64,000 nt of DNA, from contig NZ_WWCK01000008.1 in assembly GCF_009857435.1 (NCBI RefSeq), forward strand, positions 124,001 through 188,000. Reading direction: 5' to 3'. Made by a program: the position numbers and the translations under genes. Numbering within the stretch: the stretch's first letter is position 1; each line of letters begins with the position of its first letter. Below the pieces are notes generated by a model that worked only from the letters and a program-made list of their open reading frames with translations, was not told the origin of the DNA and ran no database searches. Origin of the DNA: Duganella rivi (GTDB lineage: Bacteria > Pseudomonadota > Gammaproteobacteria > Burkholderiales > Burkholderiaceae_D). Positions 16,285 to 25,357 of this stretch are shown piece by piece.

Positions 16285-17532
16285 TCATGCGCCGTGGCCT
16301 TCCATTGCTGGCGCTGGCGCATGCTGCTGGCCTGCGCCTGCCATGCCGCGCTGCTCCAGCAGCACCGACACGCCCAGCACCGCGATGCCGCCAACGGCCA
16401 GCAAGGCGCCCACCGGGCCGGTCGATTGCAAGCTCATGCCGTGCGCAATCGCCAGCCCACCGCACCACGCTCCGGCTGCATTGGCGCAGTTGAAGGCGGA
16501 GTGGTTGAGCGCCGCCGCCACGGTTTGCGCATCGCCTGCAACGTCCATCAGGCGCGTTTGCACCGCCGGGCACACGGCAATGCCGCAGCCGATGGCAAAC
16601 AGGTTGAGCGCCACCGTCCACACGTTGGCGCTCGAATAATAAAACGCCGACAGCGCCAGCGCATTCCACACCAGCGCGCCGAAGATGGTCCACAGGCGCG
16701 AGCGGTCGGCAAACCAGCCGCCCACCAGATTCCCCACCGTCATGCCGACGCCCATCATGGCCAGCAGCACCGGCAGCGCGGCCGGCGACACCTTGGTCAC
16801 TTCCAGCAAGGTTGGCGTGACGTAGGTGTAGACCGCGAACAAGCCGCCGAAACCGACCGACACCATCAGCAGCGTCACCCACACTTGCAGGCGGCGGAAC
16901 ACGCCCAGTTCGCGGCGCGGGCTGGCGTTGCCGGCGGCGATGAACGGCACGTAGCGGCTCACCATCAGCGCGGTGGTCACACCCAGCAGGCCGACCACGA
17001 GGAAGGTCGAGCGCCAGCCGAAGCCTTGGCTCAGCCAGGTCGCCAGCGGCACGCCGAACACGTTGGCAATGGTCAGCCCCAGCAGCACCCGCGATACCGC
17101 CTGCGCGCGCTTCTCCGGCACCGCCATGGCCGCTGCCACCAGCGCCGCCACGCCAAAGTAAGCGCCGTGCGGAATGCCGGCGATGAAGCGGGCCAAGATC
17201 AGCGCGCCGTAGCCGGGCGCTGCAGCACTGAGCAGGTTGCCGGCCGCGTACAGCGACATCAGCATGATCAGCATGGCGCGGCGCGGCATGCGCGCGAGGA
17301 AGATGGTAATCAGCGGCGCGCCAAACACCACGCCCAGCGCGTAGGCGCTGATCATGTGGCCCATGTCGGGCAGGCTGGTGTGCAGGTCGCTGGCCACCAC
17401 GGGCAGGATGCTCATCGAGGCGAATTCGCCGGTGCCGATGGCCAGGCCGCCGATCGCCAAGGCCAGGTTGGCGAGGCCGGCGCCGCGCGGCGCAATGATG
17501 AGGGGAGTGTCGGAAATCTGTTCGTGCTGCAT
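16285..17532 (-). CDS. MFS transporter, sugar/drug efflux type
   Basis: Twelve hydrophobic segments are visible in 415 residues. The N-terminal motif GLAIGTGEFASMSILPVVASDL is typical of the AraJ/PbuE-like DHA1 drug-efflux branch. The loop after helix 2 contains FLARMPRRAML. The start is placed at ATG 17532 (MQHEQISD), which leaves a short cytoplasmic N-terminus. An upstream GTG at 17577 is possible, and neither has a good ribosome site. The substrate is not known. Confidence 0.88.
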   Translation of the reverse strand: MQHEQISDTPLIIAPRGAGLANLALAIGGLAIGTGEFASMSILPVVASDLHTSLPDMGHMISAYALGVVFGAPLITIFLARMPRRAMLIMLMSLYAAGNLLSAAAPGYGALILARFIAGIPHGAYFGVAALVAAAMAVPEKRAQAVSRVLLGLTIANVFGVPLATWLSQGFGWRSTFLVVGLLGVTTALMVSRYVPFIAAGNASPRRELGVFRRLQVWVTLLMVSVGFGGLFAVYTYVTPTLLEVTKVSPAALPVLLAMMGVGMTVGNLVGGWFADRSRLWTIFGALVWNALALSAFYYSSANVWTVALNLFAIGCGIAVCPAVQTRLMDVAGDAQTVAAALNHSAFNCANAAGAWCGGLAIAHGMSLQSTGPVGALLAVGGIAVLGVSVLLEQRGMAGAGQQHAPAPAMEGHGA

Positions 17533-17607
17533 GGGGAGAGGCGCAAAACTGCGGGCAAAAAGGGTCAACCTTAGCACGTTTGGCCCGGCCCTGCAGGCGG
17601 CCGGCCG

Positions 17608-18369
17608 CTACGGTTCGCCGTAGCGGCTGCGTATCGCGCCCAGTACGCCTTGCTGTTCCAGCCGCGCGATGGCGGTGTTGATGCGGTCGAGGTCGGCCTG
17701 CGTGGTGCTGGTTTTGTTGAGCATCAGATGCACCGGCGCGCGCAGCGCCACCAGCGGCACCGGGCTGATGGCGACGCCCTGCGTTTTCGCTTCATGGCGC
17801 AGCGCCAGGCTGTCGCCCATGATCAGGTCGGCCCGGCCCGCATCGAGCATGCGCAAGCCCTGCTGGAAGCTGAGGAAAGTGCTGAGCTTGCCGGTGGCGG
17901 CCAGCGTCGGCTGCACCCGCGCGTAGGCGGCACCGTACCAGCCGACCTTGGGCGCGAGCAGCGCCACTTTATCGCCCAGCAGCGCGTCGAAGCTGGTGAT
18001 GTGCTGCAAGTGCCGGCTGGCGCTGCTGCGTGCAAACACGCCCACCGTCTCATGGCGGTAAGCGATGCTGAAGCGCGCATAGCGGCGCCGCTCGGCAGTG
18101 TTGGAGGCGGACAGCGGCAGGTCCAGCTTGCCCTGCTCAAACAGGCGCTGGCGCCGCGCAGTCGGCAGTTCGGGCTGCACGTCCAGCTTGCAGCCGGCTT
18201 CCTTGAGGATGGCTTGCGCCAGATCCCAGTCCAGCCCGGTCGGGGCGGCATTGGGCGGACTGTACAAATAGGGCGGCCATTGTTCCAGCGCCATGCTGAG
18301 TTCACACGCGGGAGCCTGCGCGGCCACGCCCAGCAGCGCGATGGCGGCAATCACGTAACGCGCTTGCAT
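17608..18369 (-). CDS. Periplasmic solute-binding protein family 3 (amino-acid type)
   Basis: The start is ATG 18369, giving 253 residues with a signal peptide (YVIAAIALLGVAAQAPACEL). The mature part shows the family 3 pattern: WPPYLYSPPNAAPTGLDWDL, a paired cysteine region (EAGCKLDV), and a hinge with YARVQPTLAATGKL. No ABC permease or ATPase is nearby, so it may act as an orphan binding protein or sensor component. Ligand unknown. Confidence 0.82.
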   Translation of the reverse strand: MQARYVIAAIALLGVAAQAPACELSMALEQWPPYLYSPPNAAPTGLDWDLAQAILKEAGCKLDVQPELPTARRQRLFEQGKLDLPLSASNTAERRRYARFSIAYRHETVGVFARSSASRHLQHITSFDALLGDKVALLAPKVGWYGAAYARVQPTLAATGKLSTFLSFQQGLRMLDAGRADLIMGDSLALRHEAKTQGVAISPVPLVALRAPVHLMLNKTSTTQADLDRINTAIARLEQQGVLGAIRSRYGEP

Positions 18370-18461
18370 GCTGCAACCCTTTCTTGTCCGATGGCTACAA
18401 TTTGCCAGACTGGGCGCGAATGTCAAGCGTGCGGCGCGGCGGCATCAGTTGTCATAAAGAG

Positions 18462-18491
18462 TTGCAAATTTCGTAAATAGTGCACTAAAAT
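18462..18491 (+). promoter_or_regulatory. Candidate sigma-70 promoter for the M48 gene
   Basis: TTGCAA (18462-18467) and TAAAAT (18486-18491) lie 18 bases apart, 37 bases before the M48 protease start codon. Both hexamers match the consensus at four or more positions in an otherwise GC-rich region. Confidence 0.45.
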
Positions 18492-18527
18492 AGCTTCAAG
18501 GAAACTTTTTATCGTGCCGGGAGCCGC

Positions 18528-19736
18528 ATGAACCTGATTTACAAGAATGAAACAACGCTGTTCGGCATCATGCTGGCTGTATCGCTGCTGATCTGGGCGG
18601 CGCTGGTGATCGGCACGGTGGGCATGGCGCTGTTGTACCTGCTGCTGTTTTTTATCAGCTACTGCTTCGCGCAATCGGCGCTGGTGTCCTACCTGAAGGG
18701 CACGGCGGTGCAGATTACGCCGGCGCAGTTCCCCGACCTGCACCAGCGCATTGAAGCGTGTTGCCAGCGCCTCGCGCTGGACGAAGTGCCGGAAGCCTAC
18801 CTGCTGCAAATGGGCGGCGCCTTCAACGCCTTTGCCACCCGCTTCCTTGGCAACAATTTCATCGTGCTGTACTCGGACGTGGTGGACGCGCTGGAAGACC
18901 GGCCGGACGCCATCAACTTCTACATCGGCCACGAGATCGGCCACATCAAGCGCAACCACCTGCGCTGGTCGGCGCTGCTGGCGCCAGCGGCGGTGCTGCC
19001 GCTGCTGGGGGCGGCCTATGCGCGCGCCCGCGAGTACACCTGCGACCGTCACGGCTTCCACGCCTGCGACGATTTGAAAAGCGCGCAAGTGGGGCTGGCG
19101 GCGCTGGCGGCCGGCGGCAAGCGCTGGCGCCAGCTCAGCGTTAGCAACTACACGGCGCAGGCGCAGCAGAGCAATGGCTTCTGGATGTCGTTCCACGAGC
19201 TGGTCGGCGATTACCCGTGGCTGGTCAAGCGCATGGCGGTGGTGCGCGGGCTGGCGCAGGGTAACGAGGTGGTGGCGCCGGGCCGCCACGGCCTGGCTTA
19301 CCTGCTGGCGCTGTTCGTGCCGCGCTTGGGCGTCGGCGGCGCTGGTTCGGTGCTGGCGCTGATGGCCTTGATCGGCGTGCTGGCGGCGGTGGCGGTGCCG
19401 GCCTACAGCGATTACACGGCCAAGGCGCGCATGGCGCAAGCGGTGGTGGTCGGGCATGACGCCACGGCGGCGGTCGAGCGGTATTTCTACGCCAACGGCC
19501 GCGGCCCGGAAACCTTGGAGCAGGCCGGCTACGCCATGGCCGATCCCAACCACGCGGTGCAAGACATCACGGTCGATCCCGGCAACGGCATGGTGCGGGT
19601 GTTCCCGTCCGACCTGAACTACCGTGGCAAGGCTATTGCGTTCACGCCGCGCGTGGACGAGAATAAGCGCGTCGTCTGGCAATGCGCCAGCGAGGACATC
19701 CCGTCGCGCGTGTTGCCGGCGGAGTGCGTCCACTAA
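18528..19736 (+). CDS. M48 family metalloprotease fused to a type IV pilin-like domain
   Basis: The N-terminal part of this 402-residue protein has two membrane helices and a zinc-protease core with H135-E-I-G-H139 (GHEIGHIKRNH) and a downstream REYTCDRHGF glutamate ligand, as in HtpX/Ste24-type M48 enzymes. From about residue 270 the protein turns pilin-like: IGVLAAVAVPAYSDYTAKAR, a beta-rich region, and a closing cysteine pair (WQCASEDIP ... LPAEC) like the PilA disulfide loop. The pilin Glu5 position is Ser and no prepilin cleavage site is clear. The pilin part may therefore be a membrane-anchored binding module. Confidence 0.85.
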   Translation: MNLIYKNETTLFGIMLAVSLLIWAALVIGTVGMALLYLLLFFISYCFAQSALVSYLKGTAVQITPAQFPDLHQRIEACCQRLALDEVPEAYLLQMGGAFNAFATRFLGNNFIVLYSDVVDALEDRPDAINFYIGHEIGHIKRNHLRWSALLAPAAVLPLLGAAYARAREYTCDRHGFHACDDLKSAQVGLAALAAGGKRWRQLSVSNYTAQAQQSNGFWMSFHELVGDYPWLVKRMAVVRGLAQGNEVVAPGRHGLAYLLALFVPRLGVGGAGSVLALMALIGVLAAVAVPAYSDYTAKARMAQAVVVGHDATAAVERYFYANGRGPETLEQAGYAMADPNHAVQDITVDPGNGMVRVFPSDLNYRGKAIAFTPRVDENKRVVWQCASEDIPSRVLPAECVH

Positions 19737-19748
19737 CCAGGAGCGCCG

Positions 19749-20318
19749 TTGACTTCCCCGCTGGAACTTGCCGCCAATGCCGTCATGGCCGTTTCCATCG
19801 TGCTGTCGGGCCGCAATAGCATTCATTCGTGGTGGCTGGGCATTCTCGGCTGCGCCATGTTTGCCGCGCTGTTCTACAGCGTCAACCTGTACGCCGACGT
19901 GGCGCTGCAACTGTTCTTCATCGTCACTTGCGTGATCGGCTGGCTGCAATGGCTGCGCGGCGCCGGCGGGGCGCCGTTGCCGATCTCGCGGGCGCGCCTG
20001 CGCACGCTGTGGTGGATGGCCGGCATCGGCCTGTTAGCTACCGCTGGTTACGGCTTGATGCTGCAAATCTACACCAACGCCTACGCGCCGTTCATCGATT
20101 CCTCGGTGCTGATGTTTTCCATCGTGGCGCAATTGCTGCTGATGGGACGACGGCTCGAGACATGGCCGTTCTGGCTGCTGGTCAACACCATCTCGGTGCC
20201 GCTGTACGCCAGCCGCGGCCTGTACCTGACGGCGGTGCTGTACGCCGGCTACTGGATCAACGCGCTGGCCTCGTGGTACTTCTGGCGCCGGCAAATGCAG
20301 GCGCAGGCCGCCGCCTAG
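19749..20318 (+). CDS. Nicotinamide riboside transporter PnuC
   Basis: This 189-residue protein has six to seven hydrophobic helices. It keeps the PnuC landmarks: an N-terminal WWLGILGC, LQLFFIVTCVIGWLQW and the C-terminal WLLVNTISVPLYASRGLY. The start is TTG 19749 with AGGAG at 19739-19743, 12 bases after the M48 stop, so the two are probably co-transcribed. PnuC takes up nicotinamide riboside for NAD synthesis by facilitated diffusion. No nadR or kinase gene is nearby. Confidence 0.87.
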   Translation: MTSPLELAANAVMAVSIVLSGRNSIHSWWLGILGCAMFAALFYSVNLYADVALQLFFIVTCVIGWLQWLRGAGGAPLPISRARLRTLWWMAGIGLLATAGYGLMLQIYTNAYAPFIDSSVLMFSIVAQLLLMGRRLETWPFWLLVNTISVPLYASRGLYLTAVLYAGYWINALASWYFWRRQMQAQAAA

Positions 20319-21103
20319 GGTTTTTTGTGGATCGCCTGCCGGTAGGCGGTGGGCGTGACGCCCATGCGCTCGCGGAAGGCGGTGGCAAAGTTGCCGGCGT
20401 TGTTAAAGCCGATCAGCAGGGCGATGTCCTGCACGTCGATATCGGTGTCCTTCAATAATTCCTCGCCGCGGCGGATGCGTTCCTCGCGGATGAAGCCGAA
20501 CACCGTCATGCCGGTTTGCTCGCGGAATACCTGCGACAGCTTCTCGCGGTAGGTGCCGACGCTGCGGGCGATCTCGGCCAGTCCGGGCAGCGCCGCCAGG
20601 TTGTCGCTGATCAGCCGCTTGACGGCGTTGACCAGCACCGCGTCCGGGTCGCTCTCGGCTTCCATGTGTTCTTCATCCTCGGCCTCGGTCGGCGGCGCTT
20701 GCTGCTGGCGCTTGGCCAAATTCAGATGCACCTGGATGCGCGCCGCCAGCTCGCCCGGCGAGAACGGCTTGGAGACGTAATCGACGCCGCCGATCGACAG
20801 GCCGAGGATGCGGTCGTCGTCGGCATCGGCGCCGCTCAGGAAAATCACCGGGATGTCCTGCGTCACCGGGTTGGCCTTGAGCAGGCGGCAGGCGGTGTAG
20901 CCGTCCATATTCGGCATGCGCACGTCAAGCAGGATCAGGTCAGGGCGATTAGCGAGCGCTAGTTGGTAACCCTGCAGGCCATTGAAAGCCACCGAGACCT
21001 TGTACGGCATCTCGCTTAGCAAATCGGCCAGCATGCGCTGCTCAAACGCGGAGTCGTCCACGATGAGAATCTTAGAACGACTGCTTTCAAGGGTGGTCGG
21101 CAT
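20315..21103 (-). CDS. Response regulator with AraC-type DNA-binding domain
   Basis: The 262-residue product has an N-terminal receiver domain with the acidic pair (VDDSAFE), the phospho-acceptor in LILLDVRMPNMDG, and KPFSPGEL. An acidic linker follows, then a C-terminal AraC/XylS helix-turn-helix (LAEIARSVGTYREKLSQVF, DIALLIGFNNAGNFATAF). It is divergent from the pilus chaperone gene 184 bases away, so it is a good candidate regulator of the pilus locus. No cognate kinase lies next to it. Confidence 0.9.
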   Translation of the reverse strand: MPTTLESSRSKILIVDDSAFEQRMLADLLSEMPYKVSVAFNGLQGYQLALANRPDLILLDVRMPNMDGYTACRLLKANPVTQDIPVIFLSGADADDDRILGLSIGGVDYVSKPFSPGELAARIQVHLNLAKRQQQAPPTEAEDEEHMEAESDPDAVLVNAVKRLISDNLAALPGLAEIARSVGTYREKLSQVFREQTGMTVFGFIREERIRRGEELLKDTDIDVQDIALLIGFNNAGNFATAFRERMGVTPTAYRQAIHKKP

Positions 21104-21123
21104 GGCGCCCCCGGCAATTTAAT

Positions 21124-21139
21124 TGATAAAGTTTTATCA
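21124..21139. promoter_or_regulatory. Perfect 7-bp inverted repeat between response regulator and pilus genes
   Basis: TGATAAA (21124-21130) and TTTATCA (21133-21139) form a perfect inverted repeat with a 2-base centre, 20 bases before the response regulator start. Its place suggests an operator for autoregulation or for the divergent pilus genes. This is inference. Confidence 0.35.
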
Positions 21140-21287
21140 CGGCCTGTTGCGTATTATGCCTATCTTTTAAATATTTTTGATAGTTTTCTACGCTTGCAAA
21201 ATAGTTGTCGCTTCCGCCAAAAGCATAATTTTTTTAGATCATTAATAATGGAATCGAGTGTTGAGCGAAAGCAATGTTGGGGGCTGG

Positions 21288-22016
21288 ATGACAGGCGTAC
21301 GCGCACGAATCTTAGGGCTGATGACCGCAATCGGGCTGGCGTGGCCGGCCGTTGCCGCCAATTTGCAAATCTCGCCGGTGATGATCAACCTGCGCGCCGG
21401 CCAGGGGGCCACCGGCATCAATATGCAGAACCTGGGCGAGGCCCCGGTGTACGGCCAAGTCCGGGTCTACCAGTGGGAGCAGAAGGAGGGGGACGACGTG
21501 CTGACCCCCACCCAGGACGTGGTAGCCAGCCCGCCGATTATCCAGATCGAACCGAAGAGCAGCCAGATGATACGGCTGGTAAGGCGCAGTGACCAACTGC
21601 CGGTTAGCGAGCTGTGCTACCGCATCCTGATCGACGAGATACCGAAGGGCGACAGCGGCCCCGTCAGCGGCGTCGACATCCGCTTGCGCTACTCGGTGCC
21701 GCTGTTTGTGCTGCCGGCCGACGACCGCGCGGCGCCGTCGCTGGCGTGGGCGGTGTACAAAAAAGATGGTTTTTGGATGTTGCGAGTCCGCAACAGCGGC
21801 ACCCAGCGCGCACAGATCGGCGCGCTGGAACTGAGCAACGGCGCCGGCCAGCAGTTTGTGATTGCGCCGGGCTTGTTCGGTTACGTGCTGGCAGGGAGGC
21901 TGCGCGAATGGCGCTTGCCCACGTCTGGCGACGCCGATCTGAACGGGACGTTGGCGGTGAAAGCCACGATCAATACCCGGCCTTTCAGCGCCAGTACAGT
22001 CGCTAAGGTGGACTAG
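21288..22016 (+). CDS. Csu-type pilus periplasmic chaperone
   Basis: The start is ATG 21288, giving 242 residues with a signal peptide (GLMTAIGLAWPAVAA). Two immunoglobulin-like domains follow. The PapD-type landmarks are QISPVMINLRAGQG, VRVYQWEQKEGDD, PKSSQMIRLVRR and LCYRILIDEIP, with the conserved Arg and Lys used to anchor pilin C-termini. The protein folds pilus subunits in the periplasm and passes them to the usher encoded 5 bases downstream. Confidence 0.92.
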   Translation: MTGVRARILGLMTAIGLAWPAVAANLQISPVMINLRAGQGATGINMQNLGEAPVYGQVRVYQWEQKEGDDVLTPTQDVVASPPIIQIEPKSSQMIRLVRRSDQLPVSELCYRILIDEIPKGDSGPVSGVDIRLRYSVPLFVLPADDRAAPSLAWAVYKKDGFWMLRVRNSGTQRAQIGALELSNGAGQQFVIAPGLFGYVLAGRLREWRLPTSGDADLNGTLAVKATINTRPFSASTVAKVD

Positions 22017-22021
22017 CCCGG

Positions 22022-24337
22022 ATGCGCCGGCGCTGGCTGTGGGCTTGGCTGTTGACATGGTGGGTCATGGGCAGTGTGCTTGCGCAAACGCCGCCGGCGC
22101 CGCCGCCGCAGGAAGAAGAGCTTTTTCTGGAGGTAATTGTGAACGGTGAAGCGACCGGCTTGGTAATGCGTTTTACCCGGGGCAAGACCTCGGGGCTGCG
22201 CAGTAGCGTGCAGAATCTGCGCGATATCGAGCTCGATCCCAAGCTGTTTGGCGTCGAGGGGAAGGAAGAGTTCGACCTCGACGACATCAAGGGGCTGGCC
22301 TACACCTACGATGCCGCGCGCCAGACCATTGCGCTGCGGGTCGACGATGCGCTGCGCGCGCCGCTGACCGTATCCAGCCGCACCGTGCGCAAGGCCGGCA
22401 AGGCCAGCGTGACGCCGGGCGTAGTGCTCAACTACGACGCCTTCAGCGTGCTGGGCCAGAACCGCAGCACCTCCATCACCAACGAAGTACGCTACTTCAA
22501 CAGCGCCGGCGTGCTGACCAGCACCGGCATCATCAACTATAGCCCGCAGCTGCGCCAGTTCGTGCGCTTCGATACCGCCTGGGTGCATTCCGATCCCGAC
22601 ACCATGGAAACGTGGCAGGTGGGCGATTTCATCTCGTCCTCGCTGCCATGGTCGCGTTCGCTGCGCATGGGCGGGGTGCAGTGGAAGCGCAGCTTTGACC
22701 TGCGGCCCGACTTGCTGACCTTCCCGGCTGCCGCGCTGTCCGGCTCGGCGGTGGTGCCCAGCGCGGTCAGCCTGTACATCAACGGCGTGCGGCAAGTGGA
22801 GACGGCGGTGCCGTCCGGCCCCTTCGTGGTCAATCAGGTGGCCGGCATCAATGGCGCCGGGCAAGCCACGCTGGTCACGCGCGACGCGGCCGGGCGCGCC
22901 ATCAGCACCACCTTGCCGCTGTATGTCGACACCCGCATGCTGGCCGAAGGCTTGACCGACTATTCGTACGAGCTGGGTGTGCTGCGCCGCCGCTACACCA
23001 CCGATTCATTCGGCTATGCGCGCACGCCGGTGGCCAGCGCCTCGCTGCGGCGCGGCCTCAGCGACACGCTGACGCTGGAAGCGCACGGCGAGGGCGGCAG
23101 CGGCTTGCTCAATGGCGGCGCCGGCATGCTGTGGCGGCTGGGGCAGGCCGGCGTGGTCAGCGCCTCGCTGGCGGCCAGCGGCGGCAGCGGCGAGACCGCG
23201 CGGCGCGGCGCCCAGGCCACGCTGGGCTACCAGTACCTGAGCCCGCGCTTTAGCATCGACCTGCAATCGCAGCGCGCCAGCGCCAATTACAGCGATCTCG
23301 GCACGCTGGAAGGCGCGGCGGTGCTGCGCGCCAGCGACCGTATCAATTTCAACCTGTCGCTGTTTGCCGGGCAGGGACTGGGGCTGAGCGCGATCAGCGT
23401 GCGCTCGCCGGAGGCGCCGCCGGCGCGCGTGGTGGCGGCGTCGTACACGGCCACGCTGGGCCGGCGCCTGTTCTTGAGCGTGAGCGCTTTCCGCGACGCG
23501 CGCGACGCCAAGGCGCGCGGCGTGTTCTTCAGTGTCAGCGGCACTTTTGGCGACCGCATCTCGGCCAACGCCAGCCGCAGCCGCCAGGCCGATGCGCGCA
23601 GCACCACCGTCACGCTGGCGCGCTCGGCCGATTATGGCGGCGGCTTTGGCTGGGGGCTGCAAACGGTCAACACCAATGGCAGTGCGCTGCGGCAGGCGCA
23701 GGCGACTTATCTCGGCAACTACGGCCAGGTCACCGCCTACCTGCAAGACACCGGCAACCAGCGCACCAGCTCGGTGGACGTGGCCGGCGCGCTGGTGCTG
23801 ATGGATGGCAGCGTGCACGCGGCGCGCCAAGTCGGCGCCGGTTTCGCGCTGGTCTCCACCGACGGCGTCGGCGGCGTGCCGGTGCTGCAAGAAAACCAGG
23901 TGATCGGCAAGACCGGGGCCTCCGGCTATCTGCTGGTGCCGAATTTGAATGCCTACGTGACCAACCAGGTCGACATCGATCCCTCCAGCTTGCCGCTGGA
24001 CGCGCGCATCTCCAGCACCGGCCAGGGCGTGGTGCCGGCCCGGCTGTCCGGCGTGCTGGTGCGCTTCCCGGTCGAGACCTACGAAGCGGCCAGCGTGATC
24101 TTGCACGACGCCGGCGGCCAGCCGCTCGGCGCCGGCATCGAGGTGCTGCACGTGGAAAGCGGCGCCACCACCGTGGTCGGCTATGACGGCATGGCCTTCA
24201 TCGACCACCTGCAGGCGCTCAACCACCTGCGCCTGACTATCGAGGGCAAGCCCTGCCTGATTGAGTTCCGCTATGAAGCGGTCAAGGGCAACGCCATGCC
24301 GGTGCTGGGCCCGTACCGCTGCCAGGGAGGGCAATGA
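22022..24337 (+). CDS. Outer-membrane usher of a Csu-type chaperone-usher pilus
   Basis: This 771-residue protein has a signal peptide (WLLTWWVMGSVLA), then an N-terminal chaperone-binding region, a large beta-barrel and a C-terminal plug-like beta domain. FimD/PapC landmarks include SVLGQNRSTSITNEV, PAAALSGSAVVPSAVSLYIN and SGPFVVNQVAGINGAGQ. It forms the pore through which subunits are assembled. It sits between the chaperone and the tip gene, with which its stop overlaps by 4 bases. Confidence 0.93.
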   Translation: MRRRWLWAWLLTWWVMGSVLAQTPPAPPPQEEELFLEVIVNGEATGLVMRFTRGKTSGLRSSVQNLRDIELDPKLFGVEGKEEFDLDDIKGLAYTYDAARQTIALRVDDALRAPLTVSSRTVRKAGKASVTPGVVLNYDAFSVLGQNRSTSITNEVRYFNSAGVLTSTGIINYSPQLRQFVRFDTAWVHSDPDTMETWQVGDFISSSLPWSRSLRMGGVQWKRSFDLRPDLLTFPAAALSGSAVVPSAVSLYINGVRQVETAVPSGPFVVNQVAGINGAGQATLVTRDAAGRAISTTLPLYVDTRMLAEGLTDYSYELGVLRRRYTTDSFGYARTPVASASLRRGLSDTLTLEAHGEGGSGLLNGGAGMLWRLGQAGVVSASLAASGGSGETARRGAQATLGYQYLSPRFSIDLQSQRASANYSDLGTLEGAAVLRASDRINFNLSLFAGQGLGLSAISVRSPEAPPARVVAASYTATLGRRLFLSVSAFRDARDAKARGVFFSVSGTFGDRISANASRSRQADARSTTVTLARSADYGGGFGWGLQTVNTNGSALRQAQATYLGNYGQVTAYLQDTGNQRTSSVDVAGALVLMDGSVHAARQVGAGFALVSTDGVGGVPVLQENQVIGKTGASGYLLVPNLNAYVTNQVDIDPSSLPLDARISSTGQGVVPARLSGVLVRFPVETYEAASVILHDAGGQPLGAGIEVLHVESGATTVVGYDGMAFIDHLQALNHLRLTIEGKPCLIEFRYEAVKGNAMPVLGPYRCQGGQ

Positions 24338-25350
24338 TGGCGCGCCGCTGGCTAATCCTGCTCGGTATGCTGCTGGCGCTGCTGGCCGGCCAGGCGCGCG
24401 CCGATAGCTGCGCGATCACGCCCAGCGATATCGTGTTCCCCAGCGTCAGCTCGATTTCCACCACCGACGTTTTTTCCGGGAGCGCCAATCTGACCGTGGT
24501 CTGCACCTGGACTAACATCCTCGGCACGCTGCTGACGCCCAACGTCTCGGTATGCCTGTATCTTGGCGCCGGCACCAATTCATCCTCCACGGTGACCGCG
24601 CCGCGCCAGATCGGCAACGGCAGCATCAAGGCCAACTACAACATTTACACCGACACCAGCTACGCCGCCTCCAAGATCTGGGGCGGCTGGGCCGGCACCA
24701 GCACCAGCAGCGCTTCGCAGGCCATCACCTTTACCATGACCAAGAGCGGCGGCGTCGGCACCATGTCGCAAGTGATCCCGCTGTACGGCAAATTGACGGC
24801 GGACGCCACCTTGTCTGCCAATGCGGTGGGTGCAGACGACCTCAGCGCGACCTCGGACTTTGGCAGCGGCAGCGCCCTGATGCAATACAGCTTCTTCCTC
24901 AGCCCGGCCCTGAGCTGCACGCTGGGGCCGGTCGTGGCCATTCCGTTCCAGGTGCGCGCGCCGATTATTAACGACTGCAATATCAGCATCGGCAATCTCG
25001 CCTTCCCGAACAGCAATTTATTGAGCAGCACCCTGCGCTCGACCGCCAACATGAGCGTCCGCTGCAGCAAGAGCACGCTGTACAGGATCTTGCTGTCGTA
25101 CGGCAGCAATCCGGTATCGACCACCTCGCGCCGGATGAAAAAGCTGAGCGGCGCGGAGATGGTGTCCTACCAGCTATCCAACACCCTGGACGGCACCAAT
25201 TGGGGGGACGGCGGCAACGGTACGGTGACGGTGAATGGTTCGGGAGACGGCAACAGCGCGACGGTGACAGTGTATGGGCGGGTACCGTCACAAACGACGC
25301 CGTCGCCGGGGGACTACAAGGACACGATCACGGCGACCGTGCAGTTTTGA
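24334..25350 (+). CDS. Two-domain spore-coat-U family pilus tip protein (CsuE-like)
   Basis: The 338-residue secreted protein has a signal peptide (LLGMLLALLAGQARA) and two spore-coat-protein-U domains. The first spans about residues 25-190 and the second about 205-338. The second ends with the typical WGDGGNGTVTVNG, TVYGRVPS and DTITATVQF strands. The tandem arrangement matches CsuE, the tip adhesin of archaic Csu pili, which binds abiotic surfaces through exposed hydrophobic loops. The start overlaps the usher stop. No separate rod subunit gene precedes or follows it on this strand. Confidence 0.87.
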   Translation: MMARRWLILLGMLLALLAGQARADSCAITPSDIVFPSVSSISTTDVFSGSANLTVVCTWTNILGTLLTPNVSVCLYLGAGTNSSSTVTAPRQIGNGSIKANYNIYTDTSYAASKIWGGWAGTSTSSASQAITFTMTKSGGVGTMSQVIPLYGKLTADATLSANAVGADDLSATSDFGSGSALMQYSFFLSPALSCTLGPVVAIPFQVRAPIINDCNISIGNLAFPNSNLLSSTLRSTANMSVRCSKSTLYRILLSYGSNPVSTTSRRMKKLSGAEMVSYQLSNTLDGTNWGDGGNGTVTVNGSGDGNSATVTVYGRVPSQTTPSPGDYKDTITATVQF

Positions 25351-25357
25351 GCGGAGT

